DNA of 64,000 nt from Phoenix dactylifera (GCF_009389715.1 NC_052392.1:35075144-35139143); one strand, 5' to 3'; positions 48,329 through 61,189 are shown, numbered from the stretch's first letter. The notes: generated from the letters alone by a model not told the origin. Translations and numbers: made by a program.

Positions 48329-48500
48329 GTGCTGAATGAGGACCGGCGGCTTGTCATCAGTCAGCAGGACCAGATGATCAAGGGGTCAATGTATGGAACT
48401 TGACAGAATCTTATGACAAACTTGGGTACGGTACAGATTGTGGAGACATGCTGTTGAGAGAGGAGCCAAGAGATTGCCATTCACCAAACAAGATAAATAG
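48329..48500 (+). pseudogene. Decayed duplicate of the CAO last exon
   Basis: Follows an intact ACCCAG acceptor and matches CAO exon 4447-4620 up to the TAG. Relative to CAO it has a one-base loss near GATCAAGGGGTC, a TGA where CAO reads CTGCCA, and another one-base loss in CTTGGGTACGG. The seven upstream exons present at the parent locus are absent from this copy. Confidence 0.9.
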
Positions 48501-49737
48501 CCCTTGAGTACAGCAAGCTCCTTAACATACTACTTTGGGTTCTTCCATCATCATTCTTTGCAATACGAACCGTCTATCATATATGATGGAAGGTACAATG
48601 GCCTCAGATGCAATCACTGATTCGCAGATGATCCATTGAGGAGGACTACAAGCAGTAGCTCCGGGAGCAGACAGAAGATAACCGGTCCATTTTCTGTAAA
48701 TATAAAGTGTACACTAGTCTGAATATGGAGGCATGCTAGTATGCCTTGATTGTTTTTGGTGTACAGAGATGATCCTAATTTTGGACTTTCAATTGCTCCA
48801 CATTTTTCTTTGTTTTTGCACGTTCTTTACTGATTTATGTTATCTTAATTCCTGATTTTTATTTTTGTTTATTACCCCTCTGGAAAATAGGAGAAGTCTT
48901 CTTTTTTCCATTGATCTCGGCAAAACCAACACACAAAGAAGTTACTCAGTATGATAGCTTTTTTGCATTCTATGTTTCAGCTTTTTTTTTTAACCTCTCC
49001 CAATTATCCCTTTCCCTTCTTTCCTAATCATCCACCTGTTTGGCCTTCATATTTTCTAAATTTCAACAGAGAGATCCAAAATTGGACAAGCAGACTTATT
49101 AATCTTTGTTTTAACTGTTTCACAAAATGGTGGATGGGATAAGTACTACAACTGCACTATCAAATTAGTCAGCATTTTACAAACTTTCCATGCTTTAATC
49201 ACTTTCATCCCATGTAAATAGTTACTCGGACTGCTATGGTATAGGTTGAAGTTTGCAATTTTTACCCACAGTAGATTAGCAGCACTCCAGTGACACAACT
49301 CTACTTATTTATTTATTTATGTATAACCAGCTTTTGAGTGCCACTGTACCATAACATTCTTCATCATCGCGTAATTGTTTACAATAAAAAAGTTGCCCAA
49401 ATTTGAGCATAATTTTTTTTTTCCTTTGAAATATAGGGAGGAAATACTACCTCAAGATTCATTAAGTCAAGGAAAGGAAAACTGGAGGAATTTTATTTTC
49501 TTTACAAAAAAATGTAGCTTAAATTGTATTACAAGAAAAAAAAAAGGATTTTTTTATTAACACTGTTGACCTCTGTATATACTGCAACTTCAGTTGACAT
49601 ATGGAGCAGCCACATCAAACAAAAAGAAAAGGGAGTAGGAATCCTAACCCTAACAAGCCATAACTCTTGCAAAGTTAGCCAAAAGTTCCACCTTTCCTCC
49701 ACCCTCAGACGCAAAACCACAACCAGAGACGCCTCCC

Positions 49738-50106
49738 TCAGAGGGCGGCCCCGCAGAAGGGGCAGAAGCGGAAGTGGGGCTCGACGACGTGATCGCAGGA
49801 GTAGCACCGGAGAGCGTCGTCGACGGACGGCCGCCGCGCGCCCTCATCGAGGAAGCCCCCTCGGCCATCATCGGCAGCGGAGGAGGGACTGGGAGGGAGG
49901 GATCTGGGAAAAAGGAAGGAGCAGTCACGGCAGTAGAAGGCGGGCTCCTTGCCAGACCAGTGCCAGATGGAGATGAAGAAGTGCTTGAGTACCTTCTCGT
50001 ACTCCACCAAGTCGACGTAGGAGCCGCACCGGATGCAGCGGCCGGCCCTCTCCTTGAGCACCCGCCCCGCCTGCTGCTCCAACCCTCCCACGAAGAAGAA
50101 CTGGAG
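49738..50106 (-). pseudogene. Zinc-ribbon gene, copy 2, start codon lost
   Basis: Same product as 5886-6254 with all four CxxC pairs kept (CIRC, CRDC, CYSC, CPFC) and no internal stop. The N-terminal MFFFF is replaced at a junction near 50100: about 50 bp containing the ATG and 5' flank are missing relative to copy 1, and the frame now reads LQFFFVGG from upstream. A GTG at 50091 could be read only as a non-standard start. Substitutions such as WRW to WHW in the conserved block suggest relaxed constraint. Probably non-functional unless an upstream exon supplies a start. Confidence 0.7.
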
Positions 50107-50121
50107 ATCTATTAAAAGAGA

Positions 50122-51454
50122 AGGTAGCTCGAGGTTAGAGGAATGGTATGGAGCTTTCTAGAGATTTCTCTAGGCTTTAGGACTGGCATCGAGCCGGGCC
50201 CACTTTTTGGCATTTGGGCCAAGCTTAGGCCAGAAGATTTTCTAAAACCTTATGGCTCAAGTTTGATCCGATCCTGGGCCAGATTCAGCTTGAAACCTAA
50301 TCAGGCCGACTTGAATATCTATTTTGGGATCCGATCCCAGATGTGAGATGTCGAAGCCCGGTCAGATGTTGGGTCAGGCCTAGGTTTGGGGCTGCTTTCG
50401 TGCGGTCTTCAAGCTTGATTTTGGTTTACGTTTTGGGCTGGGCCAGTCCAAGCGCGCACTGGAACTTGCTCAACATTCCTTTGGGATGTTTTTTTAGGCC
50501 CAATGTCGACCCAGGTTAACTCAGGCCTAACCCACACCTGACCCAATGTCGGGCCAGTCCAAGCCCACTTCTGGCCTTAATTGGATTCTTGAACTTTGGT
50601 GTCTTGCCTAGCAAGGTGAGAATTTAAGGTATGTCATGGGACTAGTTTGAGGTTGGTTGCGCTAGCTTTGAACCTGGGCATCAGACCAAGCTTAAAATAA
50701 ATCGGGCATGATAAGACCTCAATTTGGACGCTAACATAATGTATATCTATAGCGGGCCTCAAAGCCTAAAGCTATGTTCCACTTTAATTAAAAATATTAA
50801 AAGTAAGCCTGCTTCTCTACTTTCACGACATTAATTTTTGCGATCTCTCATATGATGAGATGAGAAAGAAGAATAAAAGAACCTCAAAACCTGCCTTGCA
50901 GCAGGCTATTTTGAAATTAAATACATCCAAACGAAGCCTCCATCATTTTGATTAATTCCTGTAAGATAAATTCAAGAACCTGCATTCCTTCTCATGAACA
51001 TTCAATCCTTGCACTAGGCAAAACATTTCAAAGATTTACAGTCACAGAGCTTGAAAAAGAAAATGTTTATATGACATAAATCCGTAAATAAGTCAACACT
51101 TGTTGCCGAGGAGGTTTTAGGGCCTGGTCTAGGAACACTTGCTGCTTACTTAATGAACTGCTCCTAATTTCATTCATTATGCTGTGACAACTGTCCAAAA
51201 CTTGTTCGACACATTTTTTAAAAGAAATGTAAAAAATCATCAATACTACAATTTCCAAAAACCTATGTTTCTAAATATTAGAGGGAGAAATGAGGCAAAA
51301 TCATAGATGCTGTGCACAATGCCCATTAAACAAATATAGTATCAATAAGTGTTCTTGAGTAAAATGCGTTTAAAATATCGAGGTGAAACTTAACTAGATG
51401 CAGGATAACGAAGAACAGAATTTAGTTTCAATTCTATGCACCGGAACCTTGACA
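50122..51454. other. Copy-2-specific DNA, no gene
   Basis: The first ~500 bp are rich in GGGCC/GGCCC words in both orientations, as in degenerate Mutator-like or LTR-derived repeats. The stretch 50940-51150 is a diverged piece of block B (23900-24100). No element ends could be defined. Confidence 0.45.
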
Positions 51455-51459
51455 CAACC

Positions 51460-54140
51460 TGTAAGGGCTTATTTTAAAATGGGCTTGGGCCGGCATTGGA
51501 GTGGCCTGAGCTGGCCATTTGGGCCCCTCAACATGCGCCCGACACATAAGTCATGGGAGGAAGACTTCCGATGGGAGTCTTCTTCCTACCCGAGTCCGAC
51601 AAGGAAATTGGGACTCGAAGGGTGTTGGACTCCGATGAGGACTAGGAGATTTCATCTACAAAAGGGCTTCTTCTCCTCCGTCGCACCATCTCAAATCCCT
51701 CGAAACAAGCCGTTGATACCAAGTTTTTTTTTTCTTTCAAGTTTTCTCCTCCGATTTTCGCCGGGAAGAGTTACCGGCTCTTTGCCGGATGGAGGTAGGA
51801 CCAAAGCCATTTCTCTTCTCTTCTTCTTTTAGTCTTCTAGTTGTGATTCACTTCGATTTGAGCTGGCGAATTGCCAGAAAATTATCCGAAGTAGGGGTGC
51901 CCTATTTTGGTCTTCTGCTTCCATGATTCTGCCGCCACCGGTTGTCGGGTTTGGCTAGGGCTCCGACCCCGTGTGGCTGCCATCGAGTGGGGGCTGGGCC
52001 ACCATGGCCGCCACCCCCTTGGATCTGCAGGGGAAAGGGGGGTAAGGAAAAAGAGAAGGGGAAGATGACTTCGTCGTTCATGAAGAGAGAGAATAGAGAG
52101 AGGTTTCTCTCTCTTCCTTCCTCTTCTCTCTTTTCTCTCTCTTTATCTCTCCTCTCTCTATTTCTCTCTCTTTTTCTCTCTCATGGTGTCTCTCTCTAGT
52201 TGACCTAGGTAAGTGATAGCAGGGACTCGGTGGACGTCGTAATGGACTCCTGGTGGATGCTGGTAGGCGATCTAGGTTACTAGTCCACTCTTTGATTTTC
52301 TTTTGTAATGGACCCCTGGTGGACGCCAGTAGGCGGTTTAGGTTCCCGTAAGCTGACTCTATTGCCTGCCGGTTAGCGACACTTTTCCGGTAGTACGAAT
52401 CGCTACGCTTCGCTTGTTTCTATATGATAATATGCACCGTCGGTTGCTGCGCTTTAAAAACTTTCTTTCTGTGGGCAAAGGGCATCTTTCGGGTAGCAAG
52501 CTGTTTGATTTTTTTTGATAATTGAGTTTAAATCATTAGAGGGAGAGTCATCTGCGCCAGTAGATTCTGATCGAAGTACTACTCTACACCCCAGCTCGTT
52601 GTGTTTAGTCAGTCATCAATAGAGGTAAAAAGTCCTATACACAATCACCTTTTTGGATAATACATATTTTGTAATATATGTTGATTTTAGGCTTTCCATC
52701 GTTTTTTGTATAATTGCTTAATGATTTCCGACATATATATTTTGTTAATATATGGACATATCAAATATCGGTGATTATGGCTACTTGGATTATGATTTGG
52801 TTGTTGGGATATGATGCTAATTATTTTAGAATTTGGGCATGAAATATAATTTGAAATTATATTTTTCTTGGTATGGATGAAATTGAATAATTTGATTGAT
52901 GAACAAAAGAATTTGGACTAGACATTTTATGGATTGCCTATCATAGGCCGAATCGTGACACATTGGTTTGCTACTGTAGTCCAAAGTGCAGTTATCTTGG
53001 ATTGCCACTGCAGGCTTATGAGGTTCCGTGCGGGCGTGTGTTTAATCCCACATCGGGGACACTGCAGCACAGATCCATTAGGGATGACCACGAGCCAAGC
53101 CGATTGTGGTGTTTGTGATTAGATTTGAATGGATTTGAACCCTTAGCCTGACGAGGATGTCAGAGCTTAAACGGAGGGAGTATATGAGGATACGTGCGGA
53201 CATGTGTTTAGTCCTATATTGGTTATTCGCTGGGTAGATCTTGGGTACTTATACAGGATCAAGAAATCCAAATAATACCTTCTGGCTAGTCATTTTAGAT
53301 GAGGTTCTGGGTTATTCAAGGCCTAAGCGTAGCTATCTTGGTTTGCTTCCGCGGGCTAGAGCGTAGATATTCTGGTTTGCCGCTATAGGCTAAAGTATAG
53401 TTATCTTGGATTGCCACCGCGGGCCAAAATGCAGTTATCTTGGTTTGCCACTACGGGCCGAAGAGCGGATTTTTTTGTTTGCCACGGTGGACCGAAGCGC
53501 GGATGTTTTGGTTTGCCGGTCATGGGCCGAAGCGTGACCATGAATAGTCCAAATCAGAATTTGATAGAAAATTTGGATAAAAATAGAAAATTAAAAGTAT
53601 AAAACCACTACATGATAATATCTTATGTGTTTTCTAGAATGGATTATATGTTTAATGACATACATTTATGGATGCATATTTATATAGAATTTTTTGAGCT
53701 ATGTTGAATAATCGATATAAGGCTTTATAATTTTTGTCTGCATTTTGATGAGGTTTGTAGTTAATATTTATTTTAAATTTACTATATTTATATTGGTGTG
53801 AGTGTGTTGAATTTTTACTAAGCTGTAAAGCTCACACAACCATACCTTTTTTTTTGCAGAGTCGTAGGATGCATAGTTTCAGATGGGTTAGGTGAAGTCT
53901 GAGTATTAGAGTTATGAGTTAGTTTATTTTCTGATATCGAGGAATATTTGAAAATTTTGTAACTAAACCGGTTGGATTATTTGAATATGATGGATTTATT
54001 TATTTAGGTTATTCAGCTATGTCCTGTTAAGTTATTGGATATTTGTTCACCTTAAGCTTTGCATGATCTCTAAGGCATCGGTCTAGGGCTCATGCGGCAA
54101 TGTTATGTGCTCGGACCTGGATGTTTGATTTGGGGCGACA
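51460..54140 (+). mobile_element. Gypsy-type solo LTR with nested TRIM
   Basis: TGTAAGGGCT...TGGGGCGACA, with the 5-bp target duplication CAACC at 51455-51459 and 54141-54145 and no internal region. It contains a CT-rich tract (52080-52195), a minisatellite-like zone (52930-53545) of ~35-bp TTGGTTTGCCAC-type units, and a TRIM at 53017-53318. The right end also occurs, followed by CAACC, at 8179-8184 in copy 1, so it predates the segmental duplication. Confidence 0.85.
53017..53318 (+). mobile_element. TRIM, shortened copy nested in the solo LTR
   Basis: Same family as 24936-25374, opposite strand. The 3' LTR is 53183-53318; the 5' LTR and primer site are mostly missing. It is flanked by AGGCT (53012-53016) and AGGCC (53319-53323), a target duplication with one change. 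Ends read TA...CA instead of TG...CA. Confidence 0.78.
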
Positions 54141-54415
54141 CAACCACATTAGACCCAATAGCTAACATTGAAGAAAATTACAAACCAACCATGATACATC
54201 GCAGCAAATTATTTTTTATGAGGTCAACAGCATAGCCAACTGCATTTATCTATACTACCTAACAACCATAGTTAATCGTCTAGTTTCTATTCTCCCCAGA
54301 TAAACGAAAAATTCTCCAGTATCTATGTTTGGAGGGAATCCTTTCTTGTCCACTCGCCCTTCCATTATATCTGTTGCCTGATCCCTGTTTGCACAGGCAA
54401 GCAGGTTAATGACGC

Positions 54416-55756
54416 CTATGGAGAGTGAAAATAGGACAATGCAGAAAATACTGCCTGCTCGATGGTCAGAAAGAGAAGAAGGGCCGCTGCAAACACTGAA
54501 ATTTTAGCCCATGGGTTGCCAAGATAGTCTCGCCTCAAAGTAACAAGCCTTTTGTGGCATTTGACTTCATAAAAGCTGTTTACTTCCTTAATCTGTTTTG
54601 CAAGGTAGTTCTTTTCCCGAACATAGTGCAAACGACTGCCCAACTGATTGAAGAGGTCTGCCACATCTTGAGGACTGCTTAGCTTATGTTCCAGTATGCC
54701 TTTCAATTGGAGCAACCGCACGTCCTCAGCCTGGTCGATGATGCAGTCCATAAAGAGTGCGTATATCGTAAAGTACATCTCAGTGTCGAAATAGCACTGT
54801 TCGAAAGCTATGAGGTTTTGGAAGAGAGGACCGGTATAGCCATAGATTTGCAGTTGTGGTATCTCCATCCGCCCACTCCTAAGCTTTAAACACAAATTCT
54901 GGAGGCATAGCCATGGCGTGAGCTTCATCTTCCTTCTCTGGAATTGTATGTTCAAGAAACTGTCTGCCTGTTCCTTCTTCCTGAACTTCACCCCAGCCCT
55001 GAGGAGCTCCGTCGCACTAGGAATCCACTTGGGAGCATCTTCTCTTGGTGCAGATGTGGACTCTGCTGGCTTTTCTGAAGGGATCCGAGATGAATAAAAT
55101 AGATGGAGCAGATGATGGTATTCTTCGGGGGACTTCTTCTCGAATGATTTGGATTTCTCGGGATGGATGCCCTTGAAAAGCTGGAGAGCAAGGTCAACAA
55201 GATCAATCTGTCCATCCTCGCATGTTTTGAGATGATCAAATAGCAATCGGATGATGAAGAAAGGAATTTGGTTCTCAAGCTTCAGCAGATCATAAATCAC
55301 TACATGAATTGTGAACAGCCCTGCCACAGTTGGGCCCTCAAGCTGCTCATCCTCCTCGATATTTAAAACAACCTCCCCTTCCCTCGTCTCAATCATACCC
55401 TCTCTCCTTTGCAATCCCCTTCGCCTTCTTTGTCTCCTTCTTGATTCCTTCCTGGGACACATTTTTAGCATGAGGTAAATGATGAAGCACCCATCAAGCA
55501 ACATGATCATTGCCATATCTTGGGCATTCAGTTTGGAGAATTCCTGAGAGTAGCAGCTCCGGACCTTCTCATCGTGTTTCTTCAACTCCAACAAGCACCC
55601 GCTCAACAATTGACGTGCACGCTCCTGACTTCGATGACGCAATAGAAGGAGCCGGACACACCGCCGCTTGTGGTACTTCGTGATGTAACTCCCCGGGATT
55701 TTGCGGCGAAAAGGTCCGAGGCAAACAATTATTGGTTTGTAGGCTTCATTTTCCAA
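54416..55756 (-). CDS. DUF247 (UPF0481) family protein, copy 2
   Basis: Open frame of 446 codons from the first in-window Met (55756), closely related to copy 1 and without its 144-bp repeats. It keeps PIIVCLGPF, LLDGCFIIYL, LENQIPFFII, NLIAFEQCY and the C-terminal transmembrane stretch (ISVFAAALLLFLTIEQAVF). The Met used as first residue in copy 1 (before DHPEE) is Thr (ACG) here. The frame is nevertheless open upstream to the same splice-acceptor position (exon start about 55907), adding DEEWGKEYPDKEEWI, so the true start probably lies in an upstream exon in both copies. No internal stop or frameshift. Either copy could be active; no expression evidence is visible. Confidence 0.82.
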   Translation of the reverse strand: MENEAYKPIIVCLGPFRRKIPGSYITKYHKRRCVRLLLLRHRSQERARQLLSGCLLELKKHDEKVRSCYSQEFSKLNAQDMAMIMLLDGCFIIYLMLKMCPRKESRRRQRRRRGLQRREGMIETREGEVVLNIEEDEQLEGPTVAGLFTIHVVIYDLLKLENQIPFFIIRLLFDHLKTCEDGQIDLVDLALQLFKGIHPEKSKSFEKKSPEEYHHLLHLFYSSRIPSEKPAESTSAPREDAPKWIPSATELLRAGVKFRKKEQADSFLNIQFQRRKMKLTPWLCLQNLCLKLRSGRMEIPQLQIYGYTGPLFQNLIAFEQCYFDTEMYFTIYALFMDCIIDQAEDVRLLQLKGILEHKLSSPQDVADLFNQLGSRLHYVREKNYLAKQIKEVNSFYEVKCHKRLVTLRRDYLGNPWAKISVFAAALLLFLTIEQAVFSALSYFHSP

Positions 55757-55907
55757 CTGTTGGATGTGGTTGGGGACCTCGAAGATGGCGCATGGTTCCT
55801 CGGGATGGTCCGTAGGTTGTGCTAAATTTACTTTCTCCCAAACACTTTTGATCCACTCCTCTTTGTCAGGGTATTCTTTGCCCCATTCTTCATCCGATTC
55901 TTCGGCC

Positions 55908-56665
55908 CTGTTGCGACCTAATTTATAAAGTACGTGGCCAAGTAAGTTACTATAACTTCTAAGAGAAATTATCTAACAGACATTTAGTTCAAAAATTATA
56001 ATAATTGATTTTCCATGCGAAAATTCCTCAGTTGTTGCGAGCAAACTGCTTTGATTATACAATATCTTGCACATGGGCCCAACAAATTTGGCAAGAAACC
56101 TTTTGTATTTAAATTATGGAAGTGACGGTATGCAAGTAATCTCTAGGATTTAATTATTTCTCGTGCAGAAACAAGCAAAAATTTTAGAATTAAGGGATCT
56201 AGACATCTGCTAGGAATAAGGATTTTCTATGGTTCGTTCAGAACCATATCACATCCATGATCCAAGAACTCCAAGAGAAATTATTAGAAAGCAACCATTT
56301 AAAAACAAGAAAGTTGACAATATTTGACCACAATTTGAAAAAGATAAATGACAGATAAATCCTAAAACCTAGAAAGTAAAATGAAATAAGTAAGAATAGA
56401 GAAATGAAATTTGAATTATCTCTCATGCAGAAAATAAAAGATAAATAGAACGTACCGAATTTACATCATATCATCAAGAGTGATAACTTCTAATTAGTAA
56501 AACACAATATTTAAGAATTACGTTGAGAATATGATAATATTTATGATAATCATGAAATTATGATTATTTGAGGTTTCCTATTTTTTAAAATTTATGAGAT
56601 CTTTATTTTATTCAAGAAATGCCAGACTCGAGAAAAATTCCAACCACAACAAATTTCAGTCATTG

Positions 56666-56762
<97 letters not shown>

Positions 56763-56894
56763 TATAAAAGGATTCAAATAATATATTTAATAGTTGTTGT
56801 TTACACCACATCTTAATCTACAATGGAGGTCTAAATATGGATTAGATGAGAGATAATTCATCCTCCAAGATTTTGTAATTGGTGGTCGATAGGT
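55908..56894. other. DUF247 copy 2 upstream DNA with long TA run
   Basis: Counterpart of 10419-11389. The TA microsatellite spans about 56668-56760 and lacks the GA part seen in copy 1. The unoccupied gypsy-array target site is at about 56889-56900. Confidence 0.65.
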
Positions 56895-58346
56895 TGGTGA
56901 AGATTTTTGCTTTCCGTGGCGGGAACCAGCCAACGGTGAAAGAGGTAGACGTACCAAAGTTTCCACTAGGGATCAGCTCGTCTAGTCTCACCATCTCCCT
57001 ACGGGGCCTTGGAACGTGATGAAAGGCCGATCTGGGGACAGGGCGTACCACATCCACTCTCCTGCCTTTTGGAATCGACGCCACGACCTGATGATGTACA
57101 GGGAGACATTGACAATGAGCAAGCAACGTTGATATAACTTTTAGAAAAAAAATGATTTAGAAATAAAAGGGACATTTATAATTCAAATATAAAATAACTG
57201 ATTTGCAAGGATAAATTTTTTAGTTTCTGTTGCTTTTGTTATATTTCTTGAATATGAGCCAAGCAAATTAACAAATACCTTAGAATATTTTGAAAAGTAT
57301 TTTTTAATTTAAAAAATAGATCTAGAGGAAGCAAAGATTATCACCACTCCGAGAAATCTCTTTCCTAGCCGTGCCTCGTCACTTCCAATTCTCTTTGTTT
57401 CTGATTCGAGATTTATCAGTAATATATACAAATATAGCTCGGCTTTTTGCCAACTACAGAGTGGGGCCGCACTGCTTCACGAAAAGATGGTCTTCTCAAG
57501 TCGCTAAAAGGACATGGAGGCATCATAGCAGTTAGTGGGTGAACGTGATGGGAAAAACAATTCCACTCGGCTCCATATTGATGACAAACTTGCCGTATGG
57601 TCGGCAGTTGCCTTGATATTTTTATCATTAGCAGGCCCTCCACGATCTTATCAAGCTGAAAGAATTTTTAAATCTCAGTTACATTTATTGGTTGGCACCT
57701 CACTCTAAGTCTAGGAGCTCGCCTTTCAGTAAATTAAGGCTTCAAATATTGAATATTTTTCAAAAAATAAGAATCTTAAGTTGTACAGTGGATTTGGATA
57801 AGTCAAAACAATTAGGATAGGATCGGATTCTTCTTCCATTTAGGGGAACCTCAAATGTGCTCAGCATTGACATGAGCCAAAAATCTAAATTATTTTTTAT
57901 TATTAGGGCATGAGGATATCAAATCAAGTCTAATCTTCTCTTATTCTTTCGCTAGTAGTTTGATTTGTTCCTAACATAAAAATTATGACCAACATGACCC
58001 ACATTTTACTTCTTTAGAGACTTAACCAAATGATAGATGATGCCAAGAAGACTGGAGCGTCACAAAATTGTGATATGTATTAAAAATTGTTAAACTTTAT
58101 ATATATCTAGAATTGATTCTCATTTCATGTTTAAAATTTATCATATCACTCAGCAGCGTGCCATCAAGAGATTCCTCGTCTATGTTACAACCCGATTTAT
58201 AAAGTGCTTGACCAAGTAAGTTACTATAATTTCTAAGAGAAATTATCTAACAGACATTAGTTCAAAAATTAAAATAATTGTTTTTCCATGAGAAAATCAC
58301 GCAGTTGCTGCAAGCAAGCTACTTTTATTATATAATATCTTGAACA
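56895..58346. repeat. Right part of segmental duplication copy 2, non-coding
   Basis: Counterpart of 20793-22621 without the MITE. The last ~165 bp (58185-58346) again match the DUF247 upstream DNA (from about 10430). Similarity to copy 1 ends after CTTGAACAT. Confidence 0.7.
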
Positions 58347-59509
58347 TAGCGAGTGAAATTAAGCTACTTAACCAAAAGATCTTAGCGGGTTTCACTAAAA
58401 TATTCCTTATAAATATTGATTTTGCGAGAAAGTCATATAAATCTTTTTTTATAAAATTATAGATATTTAGATGTTACTAGATCTTGGTATACCGAGTCTG
58501 GATTGGGCGCCCATGTTGGGAGAAGCTAACATTCGGTTCCCACCCCTCCCTCCTACCTCTCAACTCTCTCAACAAGAATCTTTCCCTCTTTCTCCGTGCG
58601 AGCATGCGTCCAATTTCTTCATTCCAAAGTTCAAAATGATCCACGATCATTGTTTTGGTGAAGCATGGCATTTGAGCGGTGAAAAGGTGTGATTCTACAC
58701 ACGACCAGCTGGCTAGCTTGGTGGTGATGAATTTACACACATTAAATGATCCGAAGGACTTGGATTATTTCTATTTTAGTCTCAATAAGATAAGTTTGTC
58801 TAACTTTATTCTCATCGAATTTTTTGTTCCACAATAAATAACTTTTTTATGGATTGTGAGAGAGGGCAATAATCTAAACAAATGTATATTTTATATTCAA
58901 AATCTATATATATATATATATATATATATTGGACATTAAATAAATATTTATGGAGCATTCACTAATGTGTATTGCTTACTCCATACCTAGATCCACAAGT
59001 AAAAATATCAAGAAACCTTTTAAATATATATAAATATCATTATACAAAGAAGGTAAATCTAATTTTTACCGAAAATCAATAATTAAGTAAGTTTTTTTGT
59101 ACGATTCAGAAGATCATAAATAAAAACTCAGCTGAAGTTGTAAGAAAAGGAAAGAAAAGAATATTGTAACACCAAACCTGATATTATATAAGAAACACAC
59201 ACCTTTGAGCGACCCTGATCCATTTAATAGTCTAGCATCTCAAACGGACAAATTAATTAATGTGGGGGAAAGTTTACCGTGCACGAGGGAACGCCAAATT
59301 TGAGCGCGCGCGCGGCAGCACTCGCACGCAAGATATTATAACTTCCGATCTTTTTTTGGTTCTGATTCCGAGATCTATCCGTAATATATAGACATGCCGT
59401 CGCGCCCGTCTAGGCATGAGTTTTCGCCAACAAGGTGGCGGGGCCGCTCCACATTGACTGATAACTTGGGCGGTTTGGCAGTTGTCTTCGGGCTGCGGCT
59501 TGGCAGTAG
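58347..59509. other. Unassigned DNA
   Basis: No gene seen. The stretch 59330-59480 is weakly similar to 21280-21480 and 57390-57560 (GAGATTTATC.GTAATATA, TTTTGCCAAC), suggesting an older copy of the same module. Confidence 0.4.
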
Positions 59510-60260
59510 TCTTATCTAGACAATTAAACTTAGATTCTCCTTCCATTTTAGAAGAATTTCAAATGTGCTCCGATATGAGACAAAAATCTCAATTATTGTT
59601 ATTTGGGTATGAGGATGTAAAATCTAGTTTAAACTTTCTCTTTAAAGTTTATCTATCCTTTAAATTGATTCTCATTTTTTTGTTTAATTTTTGATGATTA
59701 AAAATTTTATTTTCATCCCTGATATTTGATAACCTTTTTAATATTTTTTGAATAGAGATTTTGATGACCATTTTATATTTAGGCCCATGCCATCTAGACT
59801 CTCATGCATTAATATGTGGAAAATAGATATATAAAACATTACTAACTTTTTAACGGATGATCTCCCAGTAAGACTAGACAAAGAGTGAACATAAAGTGCT
59901 AATTATGTAAAAGCTGAATGCAAAAATAATAGTCAAATTTAGAGTATAAATTTCAAACTTCATTCGAAGGCTACATGATCTGTGCATATCTTTAAGTGGA
60001 CAACCCTTAAAATCCAGAGGATAAAAATAGAAGTTAAGTTGCGTCGCCGAATTAAATTTGGTATTTGTCGTATTTTTCATAACTATTTTGCCAAAATGGA
60101 TTATTCATAAGTACGTTGCGTTGCAAAGTTCGTCACGAATCAAGTTGTAGTGGTAGGTCTAAAGTCCTTTTCTGGCCTTCTCCTTTTTAAGGACATGGTG
60201 ACCATAGTCGGCTCATCGGTCATCATCTAGTAAAATAAGAAATGCTAATCAAGTGAAGAG
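59510..60260. repeat. Local duplication block E, copy 1
   Basis: Matches 61890-62017 and, after the hAT insertion, about 63117-63730 (GAGATTTTGATGACCATTTTATATTTAG is written here as two shared words, GAGATTTTGATGACC and ATTTTATATTTAG). Same orientation. No coding function recognised. Confidence 0.6.
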
Positions 60261-61189
60261 CACTATCTAACCATGAAATCGGTGTTAGAATAAGCATTAT
60301 GAAACAAGTCAGGGCTCAACCAATTGCCAATAGTGGGATAGGGCCCACAAATTAGGATTCCATCATTGTCATGCTAAACTCATGTCTAGCTAATTTCACT
60401 CCATGCTCCTATAGCTCATAGCTGCAATTAGTTATAGGTTAATCAAACCGGTCACAAAGTGCTTGCTATGTATGGGTGGGTCGGGTCGAACCGAGTCATG
60501 AGCCAACCTAATTTTTTGTTCGGATTCTAATTTTAGACCAGACCTACCCCAATAAAAATTTGGGTTTGGTCGGGTCGGGTCAAACCTATGTATAATTCGG
60601 ACCTAACTAAAAAAAATAAGAATTGGTTCAGGAATGAGTCGGATCATACCCCATCCAAAAATTATTGTTATGCTAATGAGTGATACCGCTCGACAACTGG
60701 CCCCTTGGTAGCACTAAAGAAAGACTTGGGCCTCAAAAGGGTCAAGGTCTTCTTCATAAAACAATTACATAACAGACGAACAAAGGAGACCGCGTCTCCT
60801 TTTTTTTTTTTGGTAAATAACCGCGTCTCCTTCGGTGACCACGTCTCCCTACAACAACCCACCCCACCTTGCATAAGAGACAAACAAGGGAGACCGCGTC
60901 GGCCCCCACCAAACTTTCCTCTCTCCTCCCTTGCGAGCCCCAGCTGGACATCCGTGCAACTCTACATTGTTTGCAATTTGCAAATATAGTCTCTAGTAGA
61001 GTAATGGCAGCCCATTTTCATTTTATTAAGTATAAGCTTTTCTTTTCCTTAGGAAATATGCGGCCCTGTCGCAGTCGTTGGCTGCTATCAAGAGCTTCTC
61101 GTGAAATTTGCAGGCTGTTTAATCGTTCGGGAAGGACTCTCCTTTGGCCCTTCCATTATTTTGAATAATGTAAATTATTTACAAATTGA
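60261..61189. other. Unassigned DNA
   Basis: Contains a GGGTCGGGTCG-type repeat-like zone (60470-60660) and repeated GGAGACCGCGTC words (60787-60900). Element ends could not be defined and no gene is supported. Confidence 0.4.

Larger units (their letters stand above)
41039..50121 (+). repeat. Segmental duplication copy 2, left part (CAO intron 8 to zinc-ribbon)
   Basis: Matches about 3706-6318 with a few percent mismatch and small indels, interrupted by the LINE at 41123-47655. It contains only the last CAO exon and the zinc-ribbon gene. The left edge lies in CAO intron 8. Confidence 0.88.

Noticed and set aside
53012-53323. Independent promoter or gene between the solo LTR repeats
   Set aside because: The stretch matches the TRIM family and has its own target duplication.
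54416-55756. DUF247 pair as a self-incompatibility locus
   Set aside because: Grass S and Z loci use DUF247 pairs, but the partner HPS10-type genes are not visible and these copies arose by local duplication.
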